Below, piece by piece: positions 55,809 to 64,000 of a stretch of DNA of 64,000 nucleotides. Numbering within the stretch: the stretch's first letter is position 1; each line of letters opens with the position of its first letter. The translations under genes were made by a program, and so were the position numbers. This DNA is from Rhabdaerophilum calidifontis (GTDB lineage: Bacteria; Pseudomonadota; Alphaproteobacteria; Rhizobiales; Beijerinckiaceae): NCBI RefSeq assembly GCF_008641065.1, contig NZ_VTRS01000005.1, positions 1 to 64,000 on the forward strand. Reading direction: 5' to 3'. The notes below the pieces were generated by a model. That model saw only the letters and a list, made by a program, of their open reading frames with translations. It did no database searches and was not told where the DNA came from.

Positions 55809-56747
55809 ATGGCCAGCGTCAACGGAACCGGGCCGCAGGGGACGCGGCGGGCTTTTCTTTCCGGCGCCGCGGGGTTCGTGGCGGCCGGCATGCTTCCCGC
55901 CCCGGCGCGGGCGGAGGGCGTGGCGCGGCTCGGCTCGCGCGAGGTGCTGACGATCTCCGACGGCAGTTTCACGGTGCCGCTCGCGATGCTCGCGCGAGGG
56001 GTGCCGCCCGATACACTCATGGCGGCGCTGCGGGAGGCCGGACAGCCGATTGATCAGGCGCGGATGCCGCTCAACATCACGCTGATCCGCGACGGCGACC
56101 GTTACACGGTGATCGATTGCGGGGCCGGCGGGCATTTTCTGGCCGGTTCCGGCCAGTTCGCCGCCAGTCTCGACGCGGCCGGGATCGACCGGGCCAGGGT
56201 CGCGCGCGTGCTGTTCACCCATGCCCATCCCGATCATCTCTGGGGCGCGATCGACGAGTTCGATTCCGCATTGTTCCCCACCGCCCGCTACGGCATGGCC
56301 GCGGCGGAGATCGCGTTCTGGATGGCGGAGGACGTCTATGCGCGGCTGCCGGAGGATCGCCATGCCTTCGCCGCCGGTGCCCAGCGGGTGCTGAAGACGC
56401 TCGGCGATCGGCTGGAGCGGTTCGCGCCGGGGCAGGAGGTCGCGCCCGGCATCCTCGCGGTCGAGACCGCCGGGCATACGCCGGGCCATGTCGCCTTCGA
56501 GGTTGCCGGCGGCGGCGAAACGCTGCTCGTGCTCGGCGATGCGCTGATCCATCCGGTGATTTCGTGCCGGTATCCGGATTGGCGCTCGGTCGCGGATATC
56601 GATCCGGATCTGGCCGTGGCGACCCGCTGGCGGCTGCTCGAACGGCTCGCAACCGATCGCGTGCCGGTGATCGCCTATCATTTTCCGATGCCGGGGCTGG
56701 GGCGCATCGAGCGGGCCGGCAGCGCCTATCGCTTCGTTGCGGCCTGA
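55809..56747 (+). CDS. Metallo-beta-lactamase-fold hydrolase, Tat-exported
   Basis: The 312-residue protein has a twin-arginine signal (TRRAFLSGAAGFVAAGMLP). The metal-binding motif HxHxDH is at residues 138-143 (HAHPDHLWG), followed by ETAGHTPGHVAFEV and the aspartate in VLGDALIHP. This is the glyoxalase II or lactonase-like branch; the substrate cannot be inferred. It is convergent with the small hydrolase gene. Confidence 0.88.
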   Translation: MASVNGTGPQGTRRAFLSGAAGFVAAGMLPAPARAEGVARLGSREVLTISDGSFTVPLAMLARGVPPDTLMAALREAGQPIDQARMPLNITLIRDGDRYTVIDCGAGGHFLAGSGQFAASLDAAGIDRARVARVLFTHAHPDHLWGAIDEFDSALFPTARYGMAAAEIAFWMAEDVYARLPEDRHAFAAGAQRVLKTLGDRLERFAPGQEVAPGILAVETAGHTPGHVAFEVAGGGETLLVLGDALIHPVISCRYPDWRSVADIDPDLAVATRWRLLERLATDRVPVIAYHFPMPGLGRIERAGSAYRFVAA

Positions 56748-56762
56748 ATGTCTCCGCCGTCC

Positions 56763-57320
56763 TCAGGCGGCCGGCAGCCGCTTGAGGAAGGTCGCGAAGC
56801 GCAGCAGCCCCTCGGGCCAGGGGCCGTGGCCGGAATCGGCGTTGAGATGGCCCGCCTCGCCGGCATCGATCAGCGCCGAACCCCAGGCATTGGCGAAATC
56901 CGCCGCCGTCTCGAATTCGCAGAACGGATCGTTGCGGCTTGCGACCAGCAGCGAGGGGAAGGGCAGGGGATCGCGCGGCAGGGGCGCGAAATCATGCGCG
57001 AGGCCGGGGATCAGTTCGGCGCGGTTCCAGTCCGAGAGCCCGACGAGGAAGGCGCCGAGCACCGGCGCGGCGAAATCCGGCGCCGCATGCGCCACTGTCG
57101 CGACGCCGAGCGAATGCGCAACGAGCACCACCGGCCGTTCGGCGGCGTTGACGGCCTCCACCAGCGTCTCGGTCCAGAGGCGGCGGTTCGGGCGGTCCCA
57201 ATCCGGCTGCAAGACGCGCCGTGCCGTCGAAAGCTTTGCCTCCCAGCGGCTCTGCCAATGGTCCGGGCCCGAACCGCCCAGGCCGGGCACGATGAGGATG
57301 GAGAGCTCGGAGGTCTTCAT
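56763..57320 (-). CDS. RBBP9/YdeN-family serine hydrolase
   Basis: The 185-residue alpha/beta hydrolase begins LIVPGLGGSGPDHWQSRWE. The nucleophile serine lies in VAHSLGVATV, and the aspartate/histidine segments SRNDPFCEFETA and GHLNADSGHGPWP follow. These small enzymes are of unknown substrate. It starts 10 nt after purB and is probably in the same transcript. Confidence 0.87.
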   Translation of the reverse strand: MKTSELSILIVPGLGGSGPDHWQSRWEAKLSTARRVLQPDWDRPNRRLWTETLVEAVNAAERPVVLVAHSLGVATVAHAAPDFAAPVLGAFLVGLSDWNRAELIPGLAHDFAPLPRDPLPFPSLLVASRNDPFCEFETAADFANAWGSALIDAGEAGHLNADSGHGPWPEGLLRFATFLKRLPAA

Positions 57321-57329
57321 CGCCTGCCC

Positions 57330-58634
57330 TCACGCGCCGAACACGCGCGCGAAGATCGTGTCCACATGCTTCATGTGATAGGCGAGGTCGAACATCGCCT
57401 CGAGTTCGGAAACCGGAATCCGTGCCGTCACTTCCGCGTCGTTCTTGAGCGAGGTCAGGAAGTCGGCGCCGTGTTCCCAGGTCTTCATCGCGTTGCGCTG
57501 GACAAGCCGGTAGGCATCCTCGCGGCTGAGCCCGGCCTGGGTGAGGGCGAGCAGCACCCGCTGCGAATTGTGCAATCCCGAGAGCCTGTCGAGGTTCTTG
57601 CGCATGTTGTCCGGGTAGACCACCAGCTTGTCGACCACCTGCGTCAGCCGGTGCAGGGCGAAATCGAGGGTGATGGTCGCGTCGGGGCCGATACAGCGCT
57701 CGACCGACGAATGGGAGATGTCGCGCTCGTGCCAGAGCGCGACATTCTCCATGGCGGGGATGCAATAGCTGCGGACCATGCGGGCGAGGCCGGTGAGATT
57801 CTCGGTCAGCACCGGGTTGCGCTTGTGCGGCATCGCCGAGGAGCCCTTCTGGCCGGGCGCGAAATATTCCTCCGCCTCGTAGACCTCGGTGCGCTGGAGA
57901 TGGCGGATCTCGGTTGCGAGCCGCTCGATCGACGAGGCGATGACCGCGAGCGTCGCGAAGAACATCGCGTGCCGGTCGCGCGGGATGACCTGGGTCGAGA
58001 CCGGCTCGACCGCGAGGCCGAGCTGGCTCGCGACATGCGCTTCCACGGCGGGATCGATATTGGCGAAGGTGCCGACCGCGCCGGAGATCGCGCAGGTCGC
58101 CACTTCCTGGCGGGCATTGAGCAGCCGGGCGCGGTTGCGCTCGAATTCGGCATGGGCCTGGGCGAGCTTCAGCCCGAACGTGACCGGCTCGGCATGGATG
58201 CCGTGCGAGCGACCGATGGTCGGGGTGTATTTGTGCTCCATCGCCCGGCGTTTCAGCGCGGCGAGCAGCGCATCGAGATCGGCAAGGAGGATATCGGCCG
58301 CGCGGCTCAGCTGCACCGCCAGCGTCGTGTCGAGCACGTCGGAGGAGGTCATGCCCTGATGGACGAAGCGCGCTTCCGGCCCCACGATCTCGGCGAGATG
58401 GGTGAGGAAAGCGATCACATCGTGTTTGGTCTCGCGCTCGATGGCGTCGATCCGGGCGATGTCGAAGGTCGCGGCGCCGCCCTTTTCCCAGATCACGCGC
58501 GCGGCCTCGCGCGGCACCACCCCGAGATCAGCGAGCGCGTCGGTCGCGTGCGCCTCGATCTCGAACCAGATGCGGAAGCGCGTTTCCGGCGACCAGATGG
58601 CGACCATGTCGGGGCGGGCGTAGCGGGGGATCAT
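57330..58634 (-). CDS. purB: Adenylosuccinate lyase
   Basis: PurB acts twice in purine synthesis, cleaving SAICAR and adenylosuccinate. The 434-residue protein has VHQGMTSSDVLDTTLAVQL and the fumarase-superfamily signature GSSAMPHKRNPV. Its N-terminus (MIPRYARPDMVAIWSPETRF) is typical. A small hydrolase gene follows 9 nt later. Confidence 0.96.
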   Translation of the reverse strand: MIPRYARPDMVAIWSPETRFRIWFEIEAHATDALADLGVVPREAARVIWEKGGAATFDIARIDAIERETKHDVIAFLTHLAEIVGPEARFVHQGMTSSDVLDTTLAVQLSRAADILLADLDALLAALKRRAMEHKYTPTIGRSHGIHAEPVTFGLKLAQAHAEFERNRARLLNARQEVATCAISGAVGTFANIDPAVEAHVASQLGLAVEPVSTQVIPRDRHAMFFATLAVIASSIERLATEIRHLQRTEVYEAEEYFAPGQKGSSAMPHKRNPVLTENLTGLARMVRSYCIPAMENVALWHERDISHSSVERCIGPDATITLDFALHRLTQVVDKLVVYPDNMRKNLDRLSGLHNSQRVLLALTQAGLSREDAYRLVQRNAMKTWEHGADFLTSLKNDAEVTARIPVSELEAMFDLAYHMKHVDTIFARVFGA

Positions 58635-58689
58635 CGGCGAACTCGTCTGAAGGGGAACGCTGTCTCGTTACACGCCGGGGGCGGCGGGC

Positions 58690-59154
58690 TCAACCGTCGC
58701 GGCGGCTGCGAAGCGCCAGCGCCAGCCCGGTCAGCAGCGGCAGCGGCCAGGGCAGCAGATAGGCGGGGGCGGAAATCAGGAACAGGCCGAAGCTCTGCGC
58801 CGCCGAGAACAGCATCATCCGCAGCCCGTGTTCCGCCACGGCCTCGAAATGGCCGCTGATGAACAGGATCTCGGCCACGAAGGCGAGGCCCATCGCCGGC
58901 ACGAACCCGGCGGGGAAGCCGAGAAGCGCGGCGATTGCACGCCGCAGCCGCGTGCGCCGGAGCGGGTATTCGAGCGCCAGCGCCGCCAGCGCGCCGCCGA
59001 GCCCGCCGATCATCGCGATGGCGATCAGGGCATGGGTGCGGTCGTTCCAGGTCTCGTCGCGTTCGAGGATCCGCAGCGCCATGGCGGCGCCGGCCGCGAG
59101 CGGCAGCAGCAGCAGGCCCGCGCAGCGCGACCCCGCAAGCCCGGCGGCAGGCAT
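58690..59154 (-). CDS. Four-span membrane protein, unknown
   Basis: The 154-residue protein has about four hydrophobic helices, for example LIAIAMIGGLGGALAALALE and LLGFPAGFVPAMGLAFVAEI. No conserved motif is recognised. Its ATG directly follows the rpe stop (TGA-ATG), so it is translated in the same operon. It ends about 55 nt before purB. Confidence 0.7.
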   Translation of the reverse strand: MPAAGLAGSRCAGLLLLPLAAGAAMALRILERDETWNDRTHALIAIAMIGGLGGALAALALEYPLRRTRLRRAIAALLGFPAGFVPAMGLAFVAEILFISGHFEAVAEHGLRMMLFSAAQSFGLFLISAPAYLLPWPLPLLTGLALALRSRRDG

Positions 59155-59826
59155 TCAGCCGTGCGCCGCTTCGGCCGCCGCGCGCAGGGCGGCGATATTG
59201 GCGGCGAAGGCGCTCCGCCCGCCCCGGAAGGCGGCCGAACCCGCCACGAGGACATTGGCGCCGGCGCGGATCACGGCGCCGGCATTTTCCGGCGTGATCC
59301 CGCCATCGACTTCGAGATCGATCGGCCGGTCGCCGATGATCGCACGCGCCTCGGCGACAAGGCCGAGCGCGGAGGGGATGAAGCTCTGGCCGCCGAAACC
59401 GGGATTGACGCTCATCACCAGCACGAGATCGACCAGATCGATCACCGGCCCGATCGCGCCGGCCGGCGTGCCGGGGTTGAGCACCACCCCCGCCTTGCGC
59501 CCCAGCGCGCGGATCGCCTGGAGCGTGCGGTGGATATGCGGCCCGGCCTCGACATGCACCGAGATCAGGTCCGAGCCGGCCTCGGCGAAATCCTTCAGGA
59601 ACGGATCCGCCGGGGCGATCATCAGATGGGTGTCGAAGGGCTTGGGCGTCACCTTGCGGATCGCGCGGATGATCGGCGCGCCGAACGAGATGTTCGGCAC
59701 GAAATGCCCGTCCATCACGTCGATATGCACCCAATCCGCCCCGGCGGCCATCATGGCGGCGACATCTGCGCCGAGATCGGCGAAATCGGCGGAGAGGATC
59801 GAAGGGGCGATGATCAGCGGTCGCAT
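59155..59826 (-). CDS. rpe: Ribulose-phosphate 3-epimerase
   Basis: Rpe interconverts ribulose-5-phosphate and xylulose-5-phosphate in the pentose phosphate or Calvin pathways. The 223-residue TIM barrel has the N-terminal [13 protein letters not shown], the metal-binding [18 protein letters not shown], the [12 protein letters not shown] loop and [11 protein letters not shown]. Its start overlaps the upstream symporter gene by 13 nt. Confidence 0.96.
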   Translation of the reverse strand: MRPLIIAPSILSADFADLGADVAAMMAAGADWVHIDVMDGHFVPNISFGAPIIRAIRKVTPKPFDTHLMIAPADPFLKDFAEAGSDLISVHVEAGPHIHRTLQAIRALGRKAGVVLNPGTPAGAIGPVIDLVDLVLVMSVNPGFGGQSFIPSALGLVAEARAIIGDRPIDLEVDGGITPENAGAVIRAGANVLVAGSAAFRGGRSAFAANIAALRAAAEAAHG

Positions 59827-60827
59827 GCGTTCTCCGGGTCGGGTCGGGGCGGGGTGTCCCGGGTGTCCGGCGGGGAACGGCCGGTGCGGTCGAGCCAGCC
59901 CTTCACCGCCTTGAGCGCGATCGGCGCGAGATAGATCGGCACCTGCGCGATCGCGAAATAGAGGAAGGTCGATTTCGGCACCAGCGAAATGATCGGTGCG
60001 ATCAGCAATCCCATGTTCCGCAGCCCGATCCCGATCGCGTAGGAGAAGCGGTCGTTGAAGCCGAGCGGTGCCATCGCCGCGTAACTCGCCGCGAAACCGA
60101 GGATCGCGAGCAATGTCGAGAGCAGGAAATAGCCGGTGATCGTGGCCGGATCTTCCAGGGTGGCCTCGATCACGCCATCCATCGCCGCGATGGCGAACAG
60201 GAAGAACAGCACCACGTTGAAACCGTCGAGTTCATGCCGGAACATGCCGATCCGCGCGATGCCGACGGCGCGCCGCACGACGAGGCCGAGCAGGATGCCG
60301 CCGCCGATGAAGATGGCGAGGCGGCGGGCGAGTTCCAGCGGGTCGAGCGGCACATGGGCGCCGGCGAGCAGGCTCGCGAAGAGCGGCGCGGTGAGCGGGG
60401 TTGCGACCATGCCGAGCACGAGGATCGACAGGGCGAGGCTGTTCTCGAAGCCGAGCACCGCGGCGAAGGCCGGCGAGGCCATCAGCGGCGGCGCCGCCGC
60501 CATCAGCGCGATGGCGAGGCGCAGGCCGGGATCGAGCGCATCCCCGCCGAGTGCCGCGATCGCCAGCAAGCCGGTCAGCGGCGGCAACAGCGTCGACCAG
60601 AGGAACGCTGCGGCGAGTCGCCCCGGCTGCGCCCAGACGCGGCGGATGCCCGCCATGTTGGCGCGTGCGAAGCTCAGCACGATGAAGCAGAAGATCGAGA
60701 TCGGGATGAAGGGGCGCAGCGCCGCCGCGAGTTGGGGCAGGGCGAGGCCGAGAAAGATCGACAGCCCGAAGGCGGCAGCGGAATGCCGACCGATGAAGGC
60801 CAGGGCGGCGCGGGGATGATCGAGCAT
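59814..60827 (-). CDS. Bile acid:sodium symporter (BASS)-like membrane protein
   Basis: The 337-residue protein has about eight to ten hydrophobic helices in two related halves. It contains [18 protein letters not shown], a BASS-type crossing region with small residues. The substrate may be an organic anion or metabolite, but cannot be named. It is divergent from the DadA-like oxidase, with an inverted repeat between them, and its 3' end overlaps rpe. Confidence 0.75.
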   Translation of the reverse strand: MLDHPRAALAFIGRHSAAAFGLSIFLGLALPQLAAALRPFIPISIFCFIVLSFARANMAGIRRVWAQPGRLAAAFLWSTLLPPLTGLLAIAALGGDALDPGLRLAIALMAAAPPLMASPAFAAVLGFENSLALSILVLGMVATPLTAPLFASLLAGAHVPLDPLELARRLAIFIGGGILLGLVVRRAVGIARIGMFRHELDGFNVVLFFLFAIAAMDGVIEATLEDPATITGYFLLSTLLAILGFAASYAAMAPLGFNDRFSYAIGIGLRNMGLLIAPIISLVPKSTFLYFAIAQVPIYLAPIALKAVKGWLDRTGRSPPDTRDTPPRPDPENACDR

Positions 60828-60841
60828 CGTTATGGTGTAAT

Positions 60842-60869
60842 TCTCTATCTTTTCGATTTATGATAGAGA
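60842..60869. promoter_or_regulatory. Inverted repeat in the symporter/oxidase divergent promoter
   Basis: TCTCTATC at 60842-60849 and GATAGAGA at 60862-60869 form a perfect dyad with a 12-nt spacer, 15 nt upstream of the symporter start. The AT-rich setting fits a regulator binding site controlling both genes. No regulator gene is adjacent. Confidence 0.55.
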
Positions 60870-60950
60870 TAAACCCTATCAAATTGCGTGAAATGACGTT
60901 GAAATGCCGATTGGCTTCCGGCACGATGGGCCGTGCTGGAGGAGAATGGC

Positions 60951-62195
60951 ATGCGGTTTGATGTTCTGGTGCTCGGCGGCGGAATCGTCGGCACGTCGCT
61001 GGCGCTGGATCTGGCCCTGCGCGGGCGCTCGGTGGCGCTTGTCGAGCGCGGCCGGCCGGGCGGGGCGACCTCGTTCGGCAATGCGGGGCTGATCCAGAGC
61101 GAAGCCTTCATGCCATATGCCTTCCCGCGCGACCCGTTCCTTCTCCTGCAATATGCCCTCAATCTCAAGTCGGAAGCGAATTACCGGCTGCGCGATCTTC
61201 TGCATGTCGCGCCCTATCTCTGGCGCTATTTCCGGGCCTCGAACCGGGCCGGGCAATTGCGCACCGCCGCCGCCAATGCGCCGCTGTTTCGCGCCTGCCT
61301 CGCCGAACACCGCCGTCTGGCCGAGGCGGCGGGTGTGACAGCGATGCTGCGCCCCGGCGGCTGGATCAAGGCGTTCCGCTCGCAGCGGGCGCTCGATGCC
61401 TTCCGCCGCGAGGGGCTCGCGGATCTTGCGCCCTACAAGGTCGATGCCGAGATCCTGGACGCGGCGGCGCTGAAGGCGCGCGAGCCGCATCTCGCGGATG
61501 TCTTCGCCGGCGCCATCCACTGGAAGGAGCCGTGGAGCCTCGCAGATCCCGAGGCGCTGACCCTGGCCTATGCGGCGCGCTTCGAGGCGCTGGGCGGCCG
61601 GGTGCTGGCCGGCGATGCCCTGAGCCTCGTCGAGGCGCGCGACGGCTGGTCCGTCACCACCGCGGACGGCCAGGCGAGTGCGCCGGATTGCGTGGTGGCG
61701 CTCGGCCCCTGGTCGGCGGATCTTCTCCGGCCGCTGGGCTATTCCGTGCCGCTCGGCGTCAAGCGCGGCTACCATGTGCATATGCGGCCGCAGGGCAACG
61801 CCGTTCTGAACCTGCCGCTGCTCGACACGGAATACGGCTACATGATGGTGCCGATGGCGCGCGGCATCCGCCTGACGACCGGCGCGCAATTCGCGCATCG
61901 CGACGCACCGCCCAATCCCGTGCAGGTGGACATGATCGAGCCGCATGCGCGCGCGGCGTTCCCGCTCGCGGGCCGGGTCGAGACGACGCCCTGGCTGGGC
62001 GCGCGCCCCTGCCTGCCGGACATGATCGGGGTCATGGGGCGGGCGCCGCGCCACAAGGGGCTGTGGCTCAATTTCGGCCATGCGCATCACGGGCTGACGC
62101 TCGCGGGCTCGGCAGCGCGGCTCCTCGGCGAAATGATCACCGGCGAGGCGCCGTTCACGGATCCCAGGCCCTATTCGCTTGAACGCTTCGCCTGA
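60951..62195 (+). CDS. DadA-like FAD amino acid dehydrogenase/oxidase
   Basis: The 414-residue protein starts with the dinucleotide motif VLVLGGGIVGTSLALDLALR, followed by GRPGGATSFGNAGLIQS, which is typical of D-amino acid dehydrogenases of the DadA family. The C-terminus has NFGHAHHGLTLAGSAARLLG. Substrate choice is open; DadA enzymes oxidise D-alanine or other D-amino acids. The ATG at 60951 follows GGAGGAGA; a GTG upstream is less likely. Confidence 0.87.
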   Translation: MRFDVLVLGGGIVGTSLALDLALRGRSVALVERGRPGGATSFGNAGLIQSEAFMPYAFPRDPFLLLQYALNLKSEANYRLRDLLHVAPYLWRYFRASNRAGQLRTAAANAPLFRACLAEHRRLAEAAGVTAMLRPGGWIKAFRSQRALDAFRREGLADLAPYKVDAEILDAAALKAREPHLADVFAGAIHWKEPWSLADPEALTLAYAARFEALGGRVLAGDALSLVEARDGWSVTTADGQASAPDCVVALGPWSADLLRPLGYSVPLGVKRGYHVHMRPQGNAVLNLPLLDTEYGYMMVPMARGIRLTTGAQFAHRDAPPNPVQVDMIEPHARAAFPLAGRVETTPWLGARPCLPDMIGVMGRAPRHKGLWLNFGHAHHGLTLAGSAARLLGEMITGEAPFTDPRPYSLERFA

Positions 62196-62215
62196 GCGCC
62201 GGGTAAAACGCGAAT

Positions 62216-62235
62216 CCCCGCAGCGGCTTGCGGGG
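62216..62235. terminator. Hairpin between convergent oxidase and peptidase genes
   Basis: CCCCGCA-GCGGCT-TGCGGGG forms a 7-bp stem 20 nt after the oxidase stop. It could serve both convergent genes, although no clear T-run follows. Confidence 0.45.
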
Positions 62236-62327
62236 CGATCCTGGCAGCCTGATTCCGGGTGTTCATCCGCCGATTCCGGTTCCTGTCACGGCGGTTGCGG
62301 CGCTTCGCGCAACGATTGCGCGGCTTC

Positions 62328-63353
62328 TCATGCCGATTCAGGCGGGCCGAAACGGTCGCGCCAGGCGGGCAGCGCGCCGGGATAGGGGAGCGCGCAAGCG
62401 CGATGCACGGCAATGGCGATGGCGCGGGCGATGCAATCGGCGGCGAGCAGCCCGAGCGCGGCGAGATCGCGCATCGGCTCGGCGAGCGGACGCGCGCCGG
62501 TGGCGGCGGCGAACAGCGTGTCGCCATCCATCGGCGCATGGGCGGGGCGGATGGCGCGGGCGATGCCGTCCTGCGCCATGATCGCGAGGCGCTTGGCCTG
62601 CGGCTTGGTCAGCGCGGCGTCGGTGACGATGGCGCCGATCGTCGTCGCGGGCTCTGCGGCATGGCCCTTGAGCCTCGGCGCCAGCGCCTCGGGCAGGATT
62701 TCCGCCGGCAGGCCGAGCCCGCCGAATTCGGCGCCGTGCTCGTAGGGGGCCGCCCAGAAATGCGGGCCGTCGCCGATCAGCGCGGTGCCGATCGCGTTGA
62801 CGGCGACGAAGGCCTGGACGCGGTGCCCGGCCCGGCTCTCCGCCGCGGCGGTGCCGAACCCGCCCTTGAGATCGGCCGTGGTGGCGCCGAGCCCGGCGCC
62901 CACCGAGCCGAGCGCGAAGCGCGGCGCGGCGGCCTCCGCCGCCAGCCGGCCGAGTTCCCAATAGGGCGGGTGTGCCCCCCAATGCTTGTCGCCGCCATTG
63001 AGCAGATCGAACAGGATCGCCTGCGGCACGATCGGCACCCGCACCGGACCGACGGGGAAGCCGCGCCCCATCGCGGCCAGCGCCGACATCGCGCCGCCGG
63101 CGGCATCGAGCCCGAAGGCCGAGCCGCCGGAGAGCAGCAGCGCATCGACACGCTCCACACTCATCTCCGGTTCGAGCAATGCGGTGTCGCGGCCGCCCGG
63201 CGCGCCGCCGAGGATCGAGACCGAGGCGATGGCCGGCGCATCGAAGACCAGGGCGGTAACCCCGGTCGCAGCGCGGCGGTTCTCGGCATGGCCGATCAGC
63301 AGGCCGGGAATCGTGGCCTCGGCGGCGGGGCAGGAGGGCGCGGACGCGGACAT
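62328..63353 (-). CDS. P1/DmpA-family (S58) self-processing peptidase
   Basis: The 341-residue protein resembles DmpA/L-aminopeptidase family enzymes, which cleave themselves before a serine or threonine to expose the nucleophile. Landmarks are VSILGGAPGGRDTALLEPE, ALLLSGGSAFGLDAAGGAM and the candidate cleavage region AEPATTIGAIVTDAALTKPQ. The start ATG 63353 (MSASAPSCPAAEA) replaces a longer in-frame extension. It is divergent from ccdA. Confidence 0.85.
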   Translation of the reverse strand: MSASAPSCPAAEATIPGLLIGHAENRRAATGVTALVFDAPAIASVSILGGAPGGRDTALLEPEMSVERVDALLLSGGSAFGLDAAGGAMSALAAMGRGFPVGPVRVPIVPQAILFDLLNGGDKHWGAHPPYWELGRLAAEAAAPRFALGSVGAGLGATTADLKGGFGTAAAESRAGHRVQAFVAVNAIGTALIGDGPHFWAAPYEHGAEFGGLGLPAEILPEALAPRLKGHAAEPATTIGAIVTDAALTKPQAKRLAIMAQDGIARAIRPAHAPMDGDTLFAAATGARPLAEPMRDLAALGLLAADCIARAIAIAVHRACALPYPGALPAWRDRFGPPESA

Positions 63354-63445
63354 GGTAGGCTCGACTGGCAGGCTCACGCAAAGGTGTCCCGGCGCGGGGT
63401 TTTTCTCAACCTCTTTCACGCTAAGGAGGGATGAAAGGAAACGCG

Positions 63446-64000
63446 ATGGCCGCCGAACTGACCCTTCCCGCAATCCTGCTCGCAGGGCTCCTGTCGTTTC
63501 TCAGCCCCTGCGTTCTGCCGCTGGTGCCGCCCTATCTCTGCTATCTCGCGGGGACCAGCGTGTCCGAATTGGCGCGGGCCGAGCATGCGGACCATGCGCT
63601 GCGGCGGCATGCCCTGCTCGCCGCCCTGTTCTTCGTGCTCGGGTTCTCGACCGTGTTCGTCGCGCTCGGCGCTGGCGCCTCGTTGGTCGGCATGCTGCTG
63701 CGCGCGCATAGCGCGGTGCTCGCACAGATCGCGGGGGTTGCGATCATCGGCATGGGCCTGCATTTCCTCGGCCTGTTCCGGATCGGATTTCTCGCCCGCG
63801 AGGCGCGGATCGAGGTGCGGCGGCCGGCGGGGCCGGGCGGCGCCTTCGTCATGGGGCTTGCCTTCGCCTTCGGCTGGACGCCCTGCATCGGCCCGGTTCT
63901 GGCGGGTGTGCTGGCGGTGGCGGGCTCCGAGGCGACGGCGCTGCGCGGCGCGGGGCTGCTGGCGGTCTATTCGGCGGGTCTCGGCCTGCCCTTCCTGCTC
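63446..64000 (+). CDS. ccdA: Cytochrome c biogenesis protein CcdA (3' end beyond window)
   Basis: CcdA passes electrons across the membrane to periplasmic thioredoxin-like proteins. The visible 185 residues contain the first span with SPCVLPLVPPYL and a later span with GWTPCIGPVLAG, the two conserved redox cysteines. The start ATG 63446 follows AAAGGA; ATG 63431 is too close to its AGGAGG. The gene is cut by the window end. Confidence 0.92.
   Translation, partial: MAAELTLPAILLAGLLSFLSPCVLPLVPPYLCYLAGTSVSELARAEHADHALRRHALLAALFFVLGFSTVFVALGAGASLVGMLLRAHSAVLAQIAGVAIIGMGLHFLGLFRIGFLAREARIEVRRPAGPGGAFVMGLAFAFGWTPCIGPVLAGVLAVAGSEATALRGAGLLAVYSAGLGLPFLL

Overview
The window looks like a chromosomal segment of a flagellated, high-GC alphaproteobacterium, probably of the Hyphomicrobiales or a nearby order. 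The evidence is a recA preceded by the alphaproteobacterial SOS box (GAAC-N7-GAAC), a CckA-type kinase next to flhB, CtrA-like sites (TTAA-N7-TTAA) at flagellar promoters, and lineage-restricted families such as DUF2849, DUF6468 and MotE. This assignment is inference from gene content, not from a phylogeny. No rRNA, tRNA or CRISPR array was seen.

Layout. Positions 1-4.2 kb look accessory: the 3' end of an IS3-like transposase abuts a small cation-efflux gene, followed by a molybdate uptake operon (modE-like regulator, ModE box, modABC). Positions 4.2-6.8 kb carry a DUF2256 protein, an unusual short-chain dehydrogenase, a ferredoxin-NADP reductase and a divergent Lrp/AsnC regulator with a consensus-perfect Lrp box. 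Positions 6.8-14 kb hold an assimilatory sulfate reduction operon on the minus strand (DUF2849, TauE/SafE permease, cysI, DUF934, cysH, cysD, cysN), its genes mostly overlapping by 1-14 nt; it ends with an odd membrane-anchored CysN tail and two tiny membrane proteins. Glutaryl-CoA dehydrogenase and a divergent LysR regulator follow.

Positions 17-24.6 kb contain the most unusual locus: four co-directional genes coding for an ATP-grasp ligase, a transporter that fuses two sensor-like modules to an MFS permease, a Tat-exported orphan ABC-type binding protein, and a GAF-PAS-PAS-GGDEF-EAL c-di-GMP enzyme with an apparent N-terminal frameshift. A make/export/sense/signal circuit is a reasonable hypothesis, but it is inference only.

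Positions 24.8-43.2 kb are flagellar: flgF-flgG-flgA-flgH (minus), fliL-fliM-DUF6468-motE plus a 1135-residue exported TPR protein (plus), fliO-fliP (minus), and flgB-flgC-fliE-fliQ-fliR-flhB-cckA (plus). The remainder is mostly housekeeping: an FkbM methyltransferase, recA, alaS, a cyclic-nucleotide-type potassium channel, an acyl-CoA thioesterase, icd, trmJ, a Tat-exported amine oxidase, murI, rpsD (with a hairpin that buries its ribosome-binding site), a metallo-beta-lactamase-fold protein, a small hydrolase, purB, a small membrane protein, rpe, a sodium-symporter-like protein, a divergent DadA-like oxidase, a DmpA-family peptidase, and the start of ccdA, which runs off the window.
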